DNA of 64,000 nucleotides from assembly GCA_965200045.1 (NCBI GenBank), contig OZ241330.1:2542001-2606000 (forward strand). The letters are read 5' to 3'. Shown piece after piece: positions 55,680-64,000 of the stretch. This DNA comes from Bin25 sp026709415 (GTDB lineage: Bacteria > Bacteroidota > Bacteroidia > Flavobacteriales > Flavobacteriaceae). The notes under the pieces are model-generated. The model was not told the DNA's origin. It was given only the letters and a program-made list of their open reading frames with translations, and did not search any database. Both the position numbers and the translations under genes were made by a program. The number at the start of each line of letters is the position of its first letter. The stretch's first letter is position 1.

Positions 55680-58637
55680 TTAAAATTCAATATGAAGTCC
55701 CACACTAATATTCAAGGTTTCAGGGAATACCCCATTGAATAAATCTTGTTCTGGAGAATAAGAAGGGAAATCCGTGTAGGTAAATAAATTGGTTCCCGTA
55801 AAATAAACCCGTAGATGATCCAATCCAATGGATGAACGCCATTTTTCTGGCAAGGTATAACCCACGGTCAACGTTCGCAATCGAAAATAAGAAGCATCCC
55901 GTACGGCAAACGAAAACAAATGGGCATGAGTGATTTGTTTGGGTCTGGGATATTCCGTAGAAGGAAATTCTGGGGTATAATAAGACGTTACAATGCCATT
56001 GATGGCTCCTTTCCATAATTCACCATTAGCTAGTACCGAATTGATTCGAGTGGCCCCTTGAACCGTATAAAAATCAGCAAACAAGTCAAAACCTTGGTAT
56101 CGAATGGTTCCAGTAAAAGAACCATACCAATCAGGATCCGTGGCCACAAACACATTATCGCGATCATCAATTTGACCATCCTGATTTTTATCAACGACCC
56201 AAACGTCTCCGGGTTGGGCTGTAGGTATTCCTGCAGCCACGACATCATCCCCCTCCTGAAATATTCCAGCATATTGGGGTAACCAGATGCTGTTGATGGA
56301 TTCACCGATGGATAGTCGACCCGCTGTTGAAGAAATATCGATAAAATGACCTTCGCTATCGGTTTCACCTGTAAGAGCCATGACTTTGTTTTTATTGGTT
56401 GACAATACCGTTCCAACATCAACATATATATCGGAATGATCAATCAATCGAGCATTCAGGGTTAATTCGGCCCCTGTATTTTGTAATTCTCCAACATTAA
56501 AACGAGTCACGCTAAATCCAGTCGATGAGGCAATCGATCGATCCAATAATAAATCGATGGTATTGGCTTGATACACTTCAAGCGTTCCACTGAGGGCGCG
56601 ATTAAAAAAAGCAAAATCTATCCCCATATTGGCAGTCAATGTTGTTTCCCATTTTAATTTTGGATTGGGCAATCGTGAAGAGGCGACGGCTCCTCCAATC
56701 ACTTCTGAACCAAACACATAAGGTGTGAAGTCCGCAACTCCTAAAGACTCCAGTGGATTGATGCCTTGATTTCCTGTGGCACCATAACTGACTCGTAATT
56801 TTAATTCATCGATGTTTTTAGAATTTTCAAAAAAGTCTTGATGTAATTTCCAAGCCCCTGATACGGCAGGAAAATAGCCCCATTTATTATCCTCTGCAAA
56901 CACCGAGGAAGCATCCGCTCTGATCGTTGCTTCAAACAAGTATTTATTTTTAAAAGAATATCGAGATCTCCCCATGAATGACAAAATACGTCTTCTCGAT
57001 ACATTTCTATTGCTGTTTAGAAGTTCTGTTGCCAGTCCATCATAGAGCAAACCATCATTTAAAAACCCTGATTTATCTAATTGAGAATATTCATTGAGTT
57101 GTTGGTCAAAAGCTTGAACGGCTGTGAAGTCAAAATTGTGATTTTCACCCAAATCAGGCGTATAGTTCAGAATATTTTCAATCAATATCTGATTGTATTT
57201 TCCATTGATCAGCACGCCAATCCCACCCGTTCCTTGATCCCCGGCAGAATGCAATGATGAACGATAGACCCCTTGGTCAAGGATTCTATTTCTTTGAAAG
57301 GTTTTTAGGGCGTAATTGAGATTGGGCAATAACTGAAAATTGAACTTTAAACTGACATCTATTAAATCAATTTCGGCTTCATCAACAGACTCTCTTTGGT
57401 CCCAAAGGGGATTGACAAAACTCACATCGGTTGGTCCCAAATAGTATTTCAATAACTTTCCTTCATCATCAAAGGGTTTAGCCAAAGGGGTAATGGTTGT
57501 AAAATTTAATCCCCCAGTTTCTTTTTCTTGAATGGCATCTTGATAATTCACGATGACATCAACATTTATTTTTTCAGTCAATTTTTGATTGAGGTTGAGT
57601 TTTAAACTCAACCGATTGTATTTAGAATTGGGAATGATTCCGGATTGGTTGAAGTAGTTGATACTCGAATACCATTTCGTTCGTGGACCACCCGTCGTCA
57701 CACTAAAAGTATGGTTGGTTAACTGGGCATCATCGAGAACTAAATCTTCCCAATCGACATAGAGATTATTTTCAATGGCTTCTCTTTCAAAAGGCGAAAA
57801 AATAATCCCGTCTGATAGATAATTGCCAGTTCTTCTATTTCGATTGGCTTGTCTCCGTAAATCAGCAAACTGCTCTCCAGAATATAGATTAAAATTTCGA
57901 GTGAGTCTTTGAGTGGTTAGATAATTTGAATAGCTAAATCGAGGTTTGGCTGTTTCTCCAGCCGTTTTAGTAGTGACTAGAACCACACCATTGGATGCAC
58001 GTGCCCCATAAATGGCTGTGGAAGAAGCATCTTTTAAGACTTCAATAGAAGCGATATCATCGGCTGGGATATCATTCAAATTATCATATGGAAGTCCATC
58101 AACTATAATCAATGGATTATTCCCCCCGGCAACCGATACATTTCCTCTGATGACAATATTTGAAAATCCGCCAGGTCTTGGATCTCCCAAATTCACTTGA
58201 ACACCGGCAGCTCGACCTCTTAACAATTCAGAAATATTGGTCGTCGGCACTTGATTAGCTTCTTCTACATCAACACTCACAACCGATCCAACGAGATTAC
58301 TTTTGATTTGGGTTCCATAACCAACCACAACCACTTCATCTAAATACCCCCTCTCTGCTTGCATTGAAACTTGTAAAAATTCATTAGAAGTGACTTCTAA
58401 CCTCAGGGATTGATAGCCTACATAGCTAAAAATTAGTATCTGATTTAATGCGGATACGTTGATTTGAAAATTTCCATCAAAATCGGAAATTACACCAGTA
58501 GACGTCCCTTCCACTAATACATTGACGCCAGCTAACGGACCTTGATTATCTGATACATTCCCTTCAACGATAATTTGAGTGTGCGCTAGATAAAGTGTCA
58601 AAAAAATGAAGACAACTCCTAGTTTATAATCAAGCAT
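55680..58637 (-). CDS. susC: SusC/RagA-family TonB-linked outer-membrane transporter
   Basis: This 985-residue TonB-dependent transporter imports oligosaccharides bound under the SusD lid. Order: signal peptide, carboxypeptidase-like regulatory domain (about 22-95, with GVNVLVEGTSTGVISDFDG), TonB-box-like region (DEVVVVGYGT), plug (about 110-225, IIVDGLPYD and IEVLKDASSTAIYGARASNG) and the 22-strand barrel. There is no N-terminal anti-sigma-interacting STN domain, so regulation by an ECF sigma/anti-sigma pair is not indicated. It starts 266 bases downstream of the fucosidase gene. Confidence 0.96.
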   Translation of the reverse strand: MLDYKLGVVFIFLTLYLAHTQIIVEGNVSDNQGPLAGVNVLVEGTSTGVISDFDGNFQINVSALNQILIFSYVGYQSLRLEVTSNEFLQVSMQAERGYLDEVVVVGYGTQIKSNLVGSVVSVDVEEANQVPTTNISELLRGRAAGVQVNLGDPRPGGFSNIVIRGNVSVAGGNNPLIIVDGLPYDNLNDIPADDIASIEVLKDASSTAIYGARASNGVVLVTTKTAGETAKPRFSYSNYLTTQRLTRNFNLYSGEQFADLRRQANRNRRTGNYLSDGIIFSPFEREAIENNLYVDWEDLVLDDAQLTNHTFSVTTGGPRTKWYSSINYFNQSGIIPNSKYNRLSLKLNLNQKLTEKINVDVIVNYQDAIQEKETGGLNFTTITPLAKPFDDEGKLLKYYLGPTDVSFVNPLWDQRESVDEAEIDLIDVSLKFNFQLLPNLNYALKTFQRNRILDQGVYRSSLHSAGDQGTGGIGVLINGKYNQILIENILNYTPDLGENHNFDFTAVQAFDQQLNEYSQLDKSGFLNDGLLYDGLATELLNSNRNVSRRRILSFMGRSRYSFKNKYLFEATIRADASSVFAEDNKWGYFPAVSGAWKLHQDFFENSKNIDELKLRVSYGATGNQGINPLESLGVADFTPYVFGSEVIGGAVASSRLPNPKLKWETTLTANMGIDFAFFNRALSGTLEVYQANTIDLLLDRSIASSTGFSVTRFNVGELQNTGAELTLNARLIDHSDIYVDVGTVLSTNKNKVMALTGETDSEGHFIDISSTAGRLSIGESINSIWLPQYAGIFQEGDDVVAAGIPTAQPGDVWVVDKNQDGQIDDRDNVFVATDPDWYGSFTGTIRYQGFDLFADFYTVQGATRINSVLANGELWKGAINGIVTSYYTPEFPSTEYPRPKQITHAHLFSFAVRDASYFRLRTLTVGYTLPEKWRSSIGLDHLRVYFTGTNLFTYTDFPSYSPEQDLFNGVFPETLNISVGLHIEF

Positions 58638-58903
58638 ACTTTTAATATTGAAGTTTGGAAAGTTAAATAAAAATTTAATTTTCCTAGAATTTCATTCCAG
58701 GTTGTTATGTTTAATTATGTAACCTTTCGGAGAATACTTTTTTTGGTTCTATTCCGATGTGCGTGAATCACCATTTTCTGAAACCACTAATCTTGCAGTG
58801 AAAAGCATTGGTTTGGCTGTGGATTTTCCACGGTTAGAAAGAGTATGAAATGAAAATGTTGACCGAGCAAAAAATCATTGTGTTCGAGTAAATAGGTGCT
58901 CTA

Positions 58904-61900
58904 TCATTGCTTTAAAACCTTAAATAATTCCTCTTTTTCTTGTTGCTTTAGACTAACTATGTACATGCCACTAGGGAATTGACCTACCGGAATGGGCAAT
59001 CTATTGGTTGAATCTACCTTGGGGGATTCGTCAGTATAAATCACCTTCCCAAAACTATTGTAAATCTTAATGGTGAATTCCAAATCTTCAGGGAAAAGCA
59101 CATATAAGAAATCAGCGACAGGATTTGGATACACCTGACCAACAGGGGCTACATTCAACCATTTTACGAAACTACCTTGACAGGGATTATTTGTCCCTAC
59201 ATAAATTTTGGTCCACTGCTTATCGATTGGTAATTTAACATTGGATTCATCAAACTCATATTGCTCATCCCCTAATTGAACACGATAAAACTCCGCGCCA
59301 TCCATGATCAATTCGACTTCCCCGGTTTTTGTATTTAAAAGCGTTTGGACTGATAACTCTTGAGGCTCCTCGATATTCTTGCTGAACTCCACAAAATAAC
59401 TCGGATCTTCTTTTGCTGTAATCGAAAGGGTATATAGCCCAGTCGTTAATCCCGTTATACGGGCACTTGATTTGAAGTCCATTTCTTTTTGAAATTCTGA
59501 AGGCCCTTTGATAACAACATGATATTGGAAATCAGCGAGAGTTTTTATGATCAATTCACCATCGGCTTTCCCTTGACAACTGGTATTTATTTTATTAATT
59601 GAGATATTGTTAGGAGAGTCTACATCACAGATATCACCCTGACCATCATTGTCTATATCTTTCTGTTCTGGATTGGCTTTATTGGGACAATTGTCAGATT
59701 GATCAGGAATGCCATCTTGATCTAAATCTCGAAATGGCCGATAATCATAAATATAGGTCTGACCAGCAACCATGTCAATGTCGACTCTTTTATCACGATA
59801 TAATAGTGTGAAGTTTTTATCAAATTCAGAATGAAAAATAACTTTATCCAACCAATTATCTTGCCAATAAATATCGACGGTCAAACCTCCCCTAGCTTTT
59901 AATCCTTTGATGTATCCATTTTCCCAAGATTTTGGAAAAGCAGGCAATACTCTGACAATACCTTCTTCATGAGATTGTAGAAGCATTTCAGCAATACCAG
60001 CAGAATAACCAAAATTACCATCGATTTGAAATGGCGGATGGAGATCAAATAGATTATCAGCCATTGACTTTTGAAATAGTAACCGGACATTTCTATGTGC
60101 GAAATCGCCATCGAGTAGACGAGCGCCTAAATTGATTAGCCAAGCTCTACTCCACCCTGTATGTCCGCCTCCATTGGCCAGTCGATAATCCACTGTTTTT
60201 TTGACCGCATTGAAAAGTTCTGGATCTTTTTCTTTGGTTATAATATTTCCTGGATGAAATCCATACAGATGAGACATGTGTCTATGGCCAGGTTCGAATT
60301 CTCTATACTCTCTATCCCATTCTAAAATCCGACCATTAGCTCCAACAACAAATCCCGGACGCAAGCGTTCGATTTGACTTTCTATCTTATTCACTAAATC
60401 ATTTTGATAGCCCAGTATTTCACACATTTTAAGATAGTTCGAAAAAACTTCATAGATGACTTGTTGATCTTTAGCGCTCCCCAAACAAGTAGCCACCACT
60501 CGACCACTTTGGGGATTGTAATACCTGTTTTCAGGAGAGGTTGAAGGGGCTGAAATTAAAGTGCCATCTCTAGTGTCTTCAATTAACCAATCACTATAAA
60601 ATAAAGCCACTTCATGTATGGCTGGAAAAGCCCTCTCTCTCAAAAAATCCAGATCTTTGGTGAATTCATAATGCTTCCAATAGTGTTGCATCAACCAACC
60701 ACCTGCACCCATAGAGCAACCCCAAAAAACAGTTGACTGGAGCCATGTGGGGGCCCATAAATCGGTGGCATGTGGGAAAAAAGTGCCTCGAGAACCAAAA
60801 TTAACCATAGCCGTGGTTTTTCCATTTTCAACTAACCGATCGGTAAAATCAAAAAGTGGATAGTTCAATTCACTGAGATTAGTGACATCTGATAGCCAAT
60901 AATTCATTTGAAGGTTAATATTTAAATGGTAATCCCCATTCCATGGAGCTTGTATGTGCTCATTCCAAAGTCCTTGTAAATTGGGTGGATTGGTCCCTTT
61001 TCTTGAAGATGAAATCAGTAGGTAGCGACCAAATTGAAAGAGAAGTGCTTCCAAACCACGATCATTTTGACCATTCTTGACACGCAAAAGCCTTTGATCT
61101 GTTGGAGTTTCATTCAATGCCTCATCTCCAAAATCAACATCCACTCGTTTATATAAACTTTGATAATCAGCAATGTGCTGTGATTTTATTGTTTCATACG
61201 GGACAGAAAGAACCTTTTCTAAATCGATTTTGTTTTGTAATTGGTAATTGTCGAAATAAAAAGATGAATTGGAAACTATATAGATCGCTGCCTCACGAAC
61301 ATTTTCTAATTCAAGGGCATCATCTGATCTTATGATTTGTCCCCCTTGGTGGACAACTTTCAAAACAGATTCGAATAAGACGCCTTCTGTTATGGGCGTT
61401 TGTCTCGATTGAAAACGGGCGTTCCGTTGCGTCACTTCACCACGCAGATAAAGAAGGTGGTCATCATCGGTAAAGGATTTTGCTGTTTCATAACCACGAT
61501 CAGATGGTCTGCTGAGTTTTAACTTAGCATTCAAACCAGCGTTACTTTCAGAGGTTAAATGCACGACGATCACCTTATGTGGATGAGACACAAAAACCTC
61601 TTGAGTGACCAAATCTCCTTTCATTCGATATTGGGTTGTGGAAATCGCATTTTCGATGTTCAAATCTCTTCGATAGTCTGAGATCTGTTGATGGTCAAAT
61701 TGAATACGCAAATCGCCCAGAGTCTGATGAGAACGAAGTATTCCTTTATTGGAGAATTTTTGTTCAAATAGCCGGTCGGCTTCTGTATTTCTTCCTTGGA
61801 ATAGAAATTGTCTTATCAATTGGATATCTCTGATATTTCCACTAGGTTCTTTCCAATTTTCAGGATCGCCCGGCCACATGGAATCATCATTTAGTTGGAT

Positions 61901-62086
61901 TCGTTCGTTTATGGGATTCCCAAAAACCATGACGCCTAATTTGCCATTTCCAAGTGGCAATGCTTCAATCCACTCACGTGCCGGTTGGTTATACCACAAC
62001 ACATCTTTTTTGGAGTTTTGTGCATAACCAAATTGTGCCCCCAAGTTTAAAATATAAAAAACGAAAAATGGAATAAAGCGATACAT
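58904..62086 (-). CDS. GH95 alpha-L-fucosidase with TSP3-like repeats and T9SS sorting domain
   Basis: This 1060-residue secreted glycosidase has a signal peptide ending near GAQFGYAQ, then a GH95 catalytic region to about residue 765. NxN in HLNINLQMNYW (near 385) matches the Asn pair of GH95, and TSPENRYYNP, DQQVIYEVF and GGGHTGWSRAW are also family hallmarks. GH95 enzymes cleave alpha-1,2-fucose (some are alpha-L-galactosidases) by inversion. Residues about 785-815 are Asp-rich calcium-binding TSP3-type repeats (DLDQDGIPDQSDNCPN). The last 75 residues form a type A sorting domain (VYPNP near 983, GMYIVSL), so export is by T9SS. It is upstream of susC in the same direction and forms a utilisation locus with it. 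Confidence 0.94.
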   Translation of the reverse strand: MYRFIPFFVFYILNLGAQFGYAQNSKKDVLWYNQPAREWIEALPLGNGKLGVMVFGNPINERIQLNDDSMWPGDPENWKEPSGNIRDIQLIRQFLFQGRNTEADRLFEQKFSNKGILRSHQTLGDLRIQFDHQQISDYRRDLNIENAISTTQYRMKGDLVTQEVFVSHPHKVIVVHLTSESNAGLNAKLKLSRPSDRGYETAKSFTDDDHLLYLRGEVTQRNARFQSRQTPITEGVLFESVLKVVHQGGQIIRSDDALELENVREAAIYIVSNSSFYFDNYQLQNKIDLEKVLSVPYETIKSQHIADYQSLYKRVDVDFGDEALNETPTDQRLLRVKNGQNDRGLEALLFQFGRYLLISSSRKGTNPPNLQGLWNEHIQAPWNGDYHLNINLQMNYWLSDVTNLSELNYPLFDFTDRLVENGKTTAMVNFGSRGTFFPHATDLWAPTWLQSTVFWGCSMGAGGWLMQHYWKHYEFTKDLDFLRERAFPAIHEVALFYSDWLIEDTRDGTLISAPSTSPENRYYNPQSGRVVATCLGSAKDQQVIYEVFSNYLKMCEILGYQNDLVNKIESQIERLRPGFVVGANGRILEWDREYREFEPGHRHMSHLYGFHPGNIITKEKDPELFNAVKKTVDYRLANGGGHTGWSRAWLINLGARLLDGDFAHRNVRLLFQKSMADNLFDLHPPFQIDGNFGYSAGIAEMLLQSHEEGIVRVLPAFPKSWENGYIKGLKARGGLTVDIYWQDNWLDKVIFHSEFDKNFTLLYRDKRVDIDMVAGQTYIYDYRPFRDLDQDGIPDQSDNCPNKANPEQKDIDNDGQGDICDVDSPNNISINKINTSCQGKADGELIIKTLADFQYHVVIKGPSEFQKEMDFKSSARITGLTTGLYTLSITAKEDPSYFVEFSKNIEEPQELSVQTLLNTKTGEVELIMDGAEFYRVQLGDEQYEFDESNVKLPIDKQWTKIYVGTNNPCQGSFVKWLNVAPVGQVYPNPVADFLYVLFPEDLEFTIKIYNSFGKVIYTDESPKVDSTNRLPIPVGQFPSGMYIVSLKQQEKEELFKVLKQ

Positions 62087-62519
62087 CGATAGGTTTTATT
62101 TGGGAATACTTTACTCTTGTATTACATGTAAATCAAGTCAACTGAAGGTTAGCTTAGAAGAAATCAAATCCATTGGTTTGTCTAATTTATTCGAACGATA
62201 CAAAAGTGTAGAAGAAACCCCTAAATATACTCATATTCCATGATACAAAAATGTTTTTTAGAAAGAACAAAAGAAATCGACTTATCATAGCGTTTCATAG
62301 GGTGTAGCACAAAGTATTTTCATGGGGAAAAGAAGCTTTAACACATTTTGAGAGTTTATTAGAAAAAACCACTTTTTTTATATGGGGGTTGCTAGTAGTC
62401 GGGAAAACCGAATGACTCAAAAAGTGTGAAATCATGGCTGAAAATAAAAAATAAAAAACGGATAGAATAGATTGTTTTGCACTTTGGGATTTAAGAACAT
62501 TATTTAGGGTATGAAAAAA
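62087..62519. other. Intergenic stretch between the fucosidase and umuD genes
   Basis: About 430 bases with no gene visible. It lies downstream of umuD and upstream of the fucosidase start, both on the minus strand. No full promoter consensus is seen for the fucosidase. Confidence 0.55.
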
Positions 62520-62558
62520 TGGAAAAAGCCCTCATCTATACCATTGAAAGTTAGGGCT
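62520..62558 (-). terminator. Intrinsic terminator of the umuC-umuD operon
   Basis: On the minus strand AGCCCT (62558-62553), a 20-base loop and AGGGCT (62532-62527) are followed by TTTTTCC. The loop is long, so it is a moderate call. It lies about 120 bases after umuD. Confidence 0.5.
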
Positions 62559-62679
62559 GAATCTGTCAGTTTTGAAACAAAATTTGAATCAAATCATAAA
62601 ACCCTATTACTGGTCTTGGATGAAACACAAAAATTAAGTTCAAAAAACATATTTCTAATGCAACTGATAGAATAATAAC

Positions 62680-63129
62680 CTATAAATCCCTTATCAAATG
62701 TTTGACCACGCCTAAACAGATAATGGTATCTTCTTTTTTAATATTTATCGGTGAAAAATTTTTATTATCGGCCATCAATCGATGGCCTTTTTCATCGAGT
62801 CGTTTGACGGTAAAATCGGTGTGGTTCACTGATACAATTCCAATGGCCCCATCCCTAAAAGAGAGATTAGATTTAACAATGAGAATATCATTTTTATGTA
62901 ATGTCGGATGCATCGAATGTCCTACAACTCTGATTAAATAGGTCGCTTTTGGGTCTTTTAAATATTTCTCATCCAAACTCAAGGGCATTTCTTGAAAATC
63001 ATCAGCAGCCGATGGAAAACCTGCTTGGACCCCCTCTTGATAGTATTTTACATAAATTTTCTGATCTTCAATCCGAAAAGGCATCGAGATGAGTTCTTTG
63101 CCCAGGGGAGGTCGTTTCTTGATTTTCAT
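62680..63129 (-). CDS. umuD: UmuD-like SOS mutagenesis protein (S24 peptidase)
   Basis: This 149-residue LexA-like self-cleaving protein has the cleavage site A37-G38 (VQAGFPSAADD), nucleophile Ser72 in VVGHSMHPT and general base Lys109 in FTVKR. Cleaved UmuD' joins UmuC to form translesion polymerase V. The frame begins at 63153, but ATG 63129 gives the family length and overlaps the umuC stop. The gene follows umuC rather than preceding it. Confidence 0.92.
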   Translation of the reverse strand: MKIKKRPPLGKELISMPFRIEDQKIYVKYYQEGVQAGFPSAADDFQEMPLSLDEKYLKDPKATYLIRVVGHSMHPTLHKNDILIVKSNLSFRDGAIGIVSVNHTDFTVKRLDEKGHRLMADNKNFSPINIKKEDTIICLGVVKHLIRDL

Positions 63130-64000
63130 TCCACTTCCAATAGTTCCTGCCAATGGGTGGTATATCGCTTAGATAATCGTTCTTGCCGCATCACCCACGT
63201 CTTTGGAATATACTGACTGGCTAGTTTGACCTTTTTGGCACCCCATCGATGATTGATAGCATCCATGGTTTGCATTAATGCTTGGTGTTTTGGATTTTCG
63301 TTGGTGAATAAATTGAGTTGTTGGTAGGTCTCTGATTGGACATCCATCAGGATGACACCCGCTTTTTTATAGGCATAGCCTTTTTTATAGATGACTTGCA
63401 ATCCACGGGAGGCGTAGTGACTCAAGGTGATATCCGAAGAACTCGCATAGGGTAATTTCAAAACGATATTACGGCGATATGGCTTCCTTTCTTTTCGATG
63501 ACCATCGGTACGAATAAGGACCATGATGGCTCGGCATTTGGCCTGTTGTTTTCTCAGTTTTTCAGCACAAGAAGACGCAAAGGTGCTGACTCGTTCTTTC
63601 AGATCGGCATATTCAGTTAACGAAGTAGCAAAACTTCTAGTGGTGGCGATGGATTTTTTGTCAGCGACTTCTTCCAATTTCAACACCGAGGTGCCTTGTA
63701 GTTCGTATTTCAGTCGTAGTCCGACCACAGAAAAGTGTTTTCGGAGACATTGGTCAGAACGTTGGATATACTCCAACGCATTGGTAATACCGATGTTATG
63801 GAGTTTTTTGGCGGTCTGTCGGCCAATCCCCCAGACATCTTCGACCGGCGTTTCTTGTAAAGTATGGATTCTTTTATCTTCTGTATCCAAGATAAAGACC
63901 CCACTGGTTTTTTCTGGAAATTTTTTAGCCATTCGATTGGCTATTTTGGCCAACGTTTTGGTCTTTCCGAAGCCAATACTGATTGGAATTTGAGTGATTT
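63126..64000 (-). CDS. umuC: UmuC-like Y-family DNA polymerase, C-terminal part (cut by right edge)
   Basis: This is the C-terminal 290 residues of a translesion polymerase; the frame is open to base 64000, so the N-terminal palm is outside. Visible parts are the conserved palm end (IPISIGFGKTKTLAKIAN), the helix-hairpin-helix thumb motif (DVWGIGRQTAKKLHNIGI) and the little-finger domain. The C-terminal RWGAKKVKLASQ ends the family's typical domain. The stop overlaps the umuD start, so the two are co-translated. SOS control would be expected, but the promoter lies outside the window. Confidence 0.95.
   Translation of the reverse strand, partial: ITQIPISIGFGKTKTLAKIANRMAKKFPEKTSGVFILDTEDKRIHTLQETPVEDVWGIGRQTAKKLHNIGITNALEYIQRSDQCLRKHFSVVGLRLKYELQGTSVLKLEEVADKKSIATTRSFATSLTEYADLKERVSTFASSCAEKLRKQQAKCRAIMVLIRTDGHRKERKPYRRNIVLKLPYASSSDITLSHYASRGLQVIYKKGYAYKKAGVILMDVQSETYQQLNLFTNENPKHQALMQTMDAINHRWGAKKVKLASQYIPKTWVMRQERLSKRYTTHWQELLEVE

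Noticed and set aside
1..64000. CRISPR arrays, rRNA genes, prophage
   Set aside because: No regularly spaced direct repeats, rRNA-like segments or phage structural genes are visible.

Overview
The window reads as chromosomal DNA of a low-GC (roughly 37 %) member of the Bacteroidota. The signs are a SusC/SusD pair, a PorV type IX secretion (T9SS) protein together with a secreted enzyme that ends in a T9SS sorting domain, lipoproteins with Bacteroidota-style lipoboxes, the TPR-ribH-mutL gene order, and promoters of the TTG-N(18-20)-TAnnTTTG type. T9SS argues for an aerobic, probably free-living Cytophagia/Flavobacteriia/Saprospiria-type organism. I cannot name the genus.

Layout. 1-7.8 kb is core: mutL (cut by the left edge), a small membrane protein, ribH, a TPR membrane protein, a rhodanese, gcvP and an MlaE/MlaF lipid-transport pair. 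7.9-17.7 kb is an accessory island: an McrBC-type restriction pair, the remains of a PIN-toxin module, an intact RelE-like toxin with its antitoxin, about 1 kb of decayed DNA, a lipoprotein made of duplicated Cache-like domains, and a decayed IS4-family element with recognisable terminal inverted repeats. 18-26.6 kb returns to core functions: mannose-1-phosphate guanylyltransferase, a SprT-like protease, pyruvate dehydrogenase E1-alpha and E2, porV, queD, enoyl-CoA hydratase, a GNAT acetyltransferase and an LpxR-like outer-membrane deacylase. Then come tRNA-Ala(GGC), an exported protein, a tiny operon of two single-TM peptides, and a 975-residue combined restriction-methylation protein.

31.7-37.6 kb holds a complete MacB-type export operon (ATPase, two permeases, adaptor, TolC). 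It is followed by tsaB, a convergent nifU, a HEPN-MNT toxin-antitoxin pair and a gamma-carbonic anhydrase. 41.1-47.7 kb is an RND efflux operon. Its outer-membrane component is fused to a periplasmic substrate-binding-like domain and is broken by one in-frame amber codon. A cupin-SDR pair follows; the SDR lacks the usual catalytic Tyr and Lys.

49.5-62.1 kb is a polysaccharide utilisation locus: GH95 alpha-L-fucosidase, SusC, SusD and a 1516-residue surface lipoprotein with eight tandem carbohydrate-binding-like modules. It probably captures and trims a fucose-containing glycan. The right edge carries umuC (cut) followed by umuD, the reverse of the usual order.

Most notable for follow-up are the self-contained two-peptide operon at 27.7-28.0 kb, the substrate-binding/TolC fusion with its amber codon, the duplicated Cache-domain lipoprotein inside the defence island, and the eight-module glycan-binding lipoprotein. 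All functional statements rest on reading motifs by eye; no database search was run.
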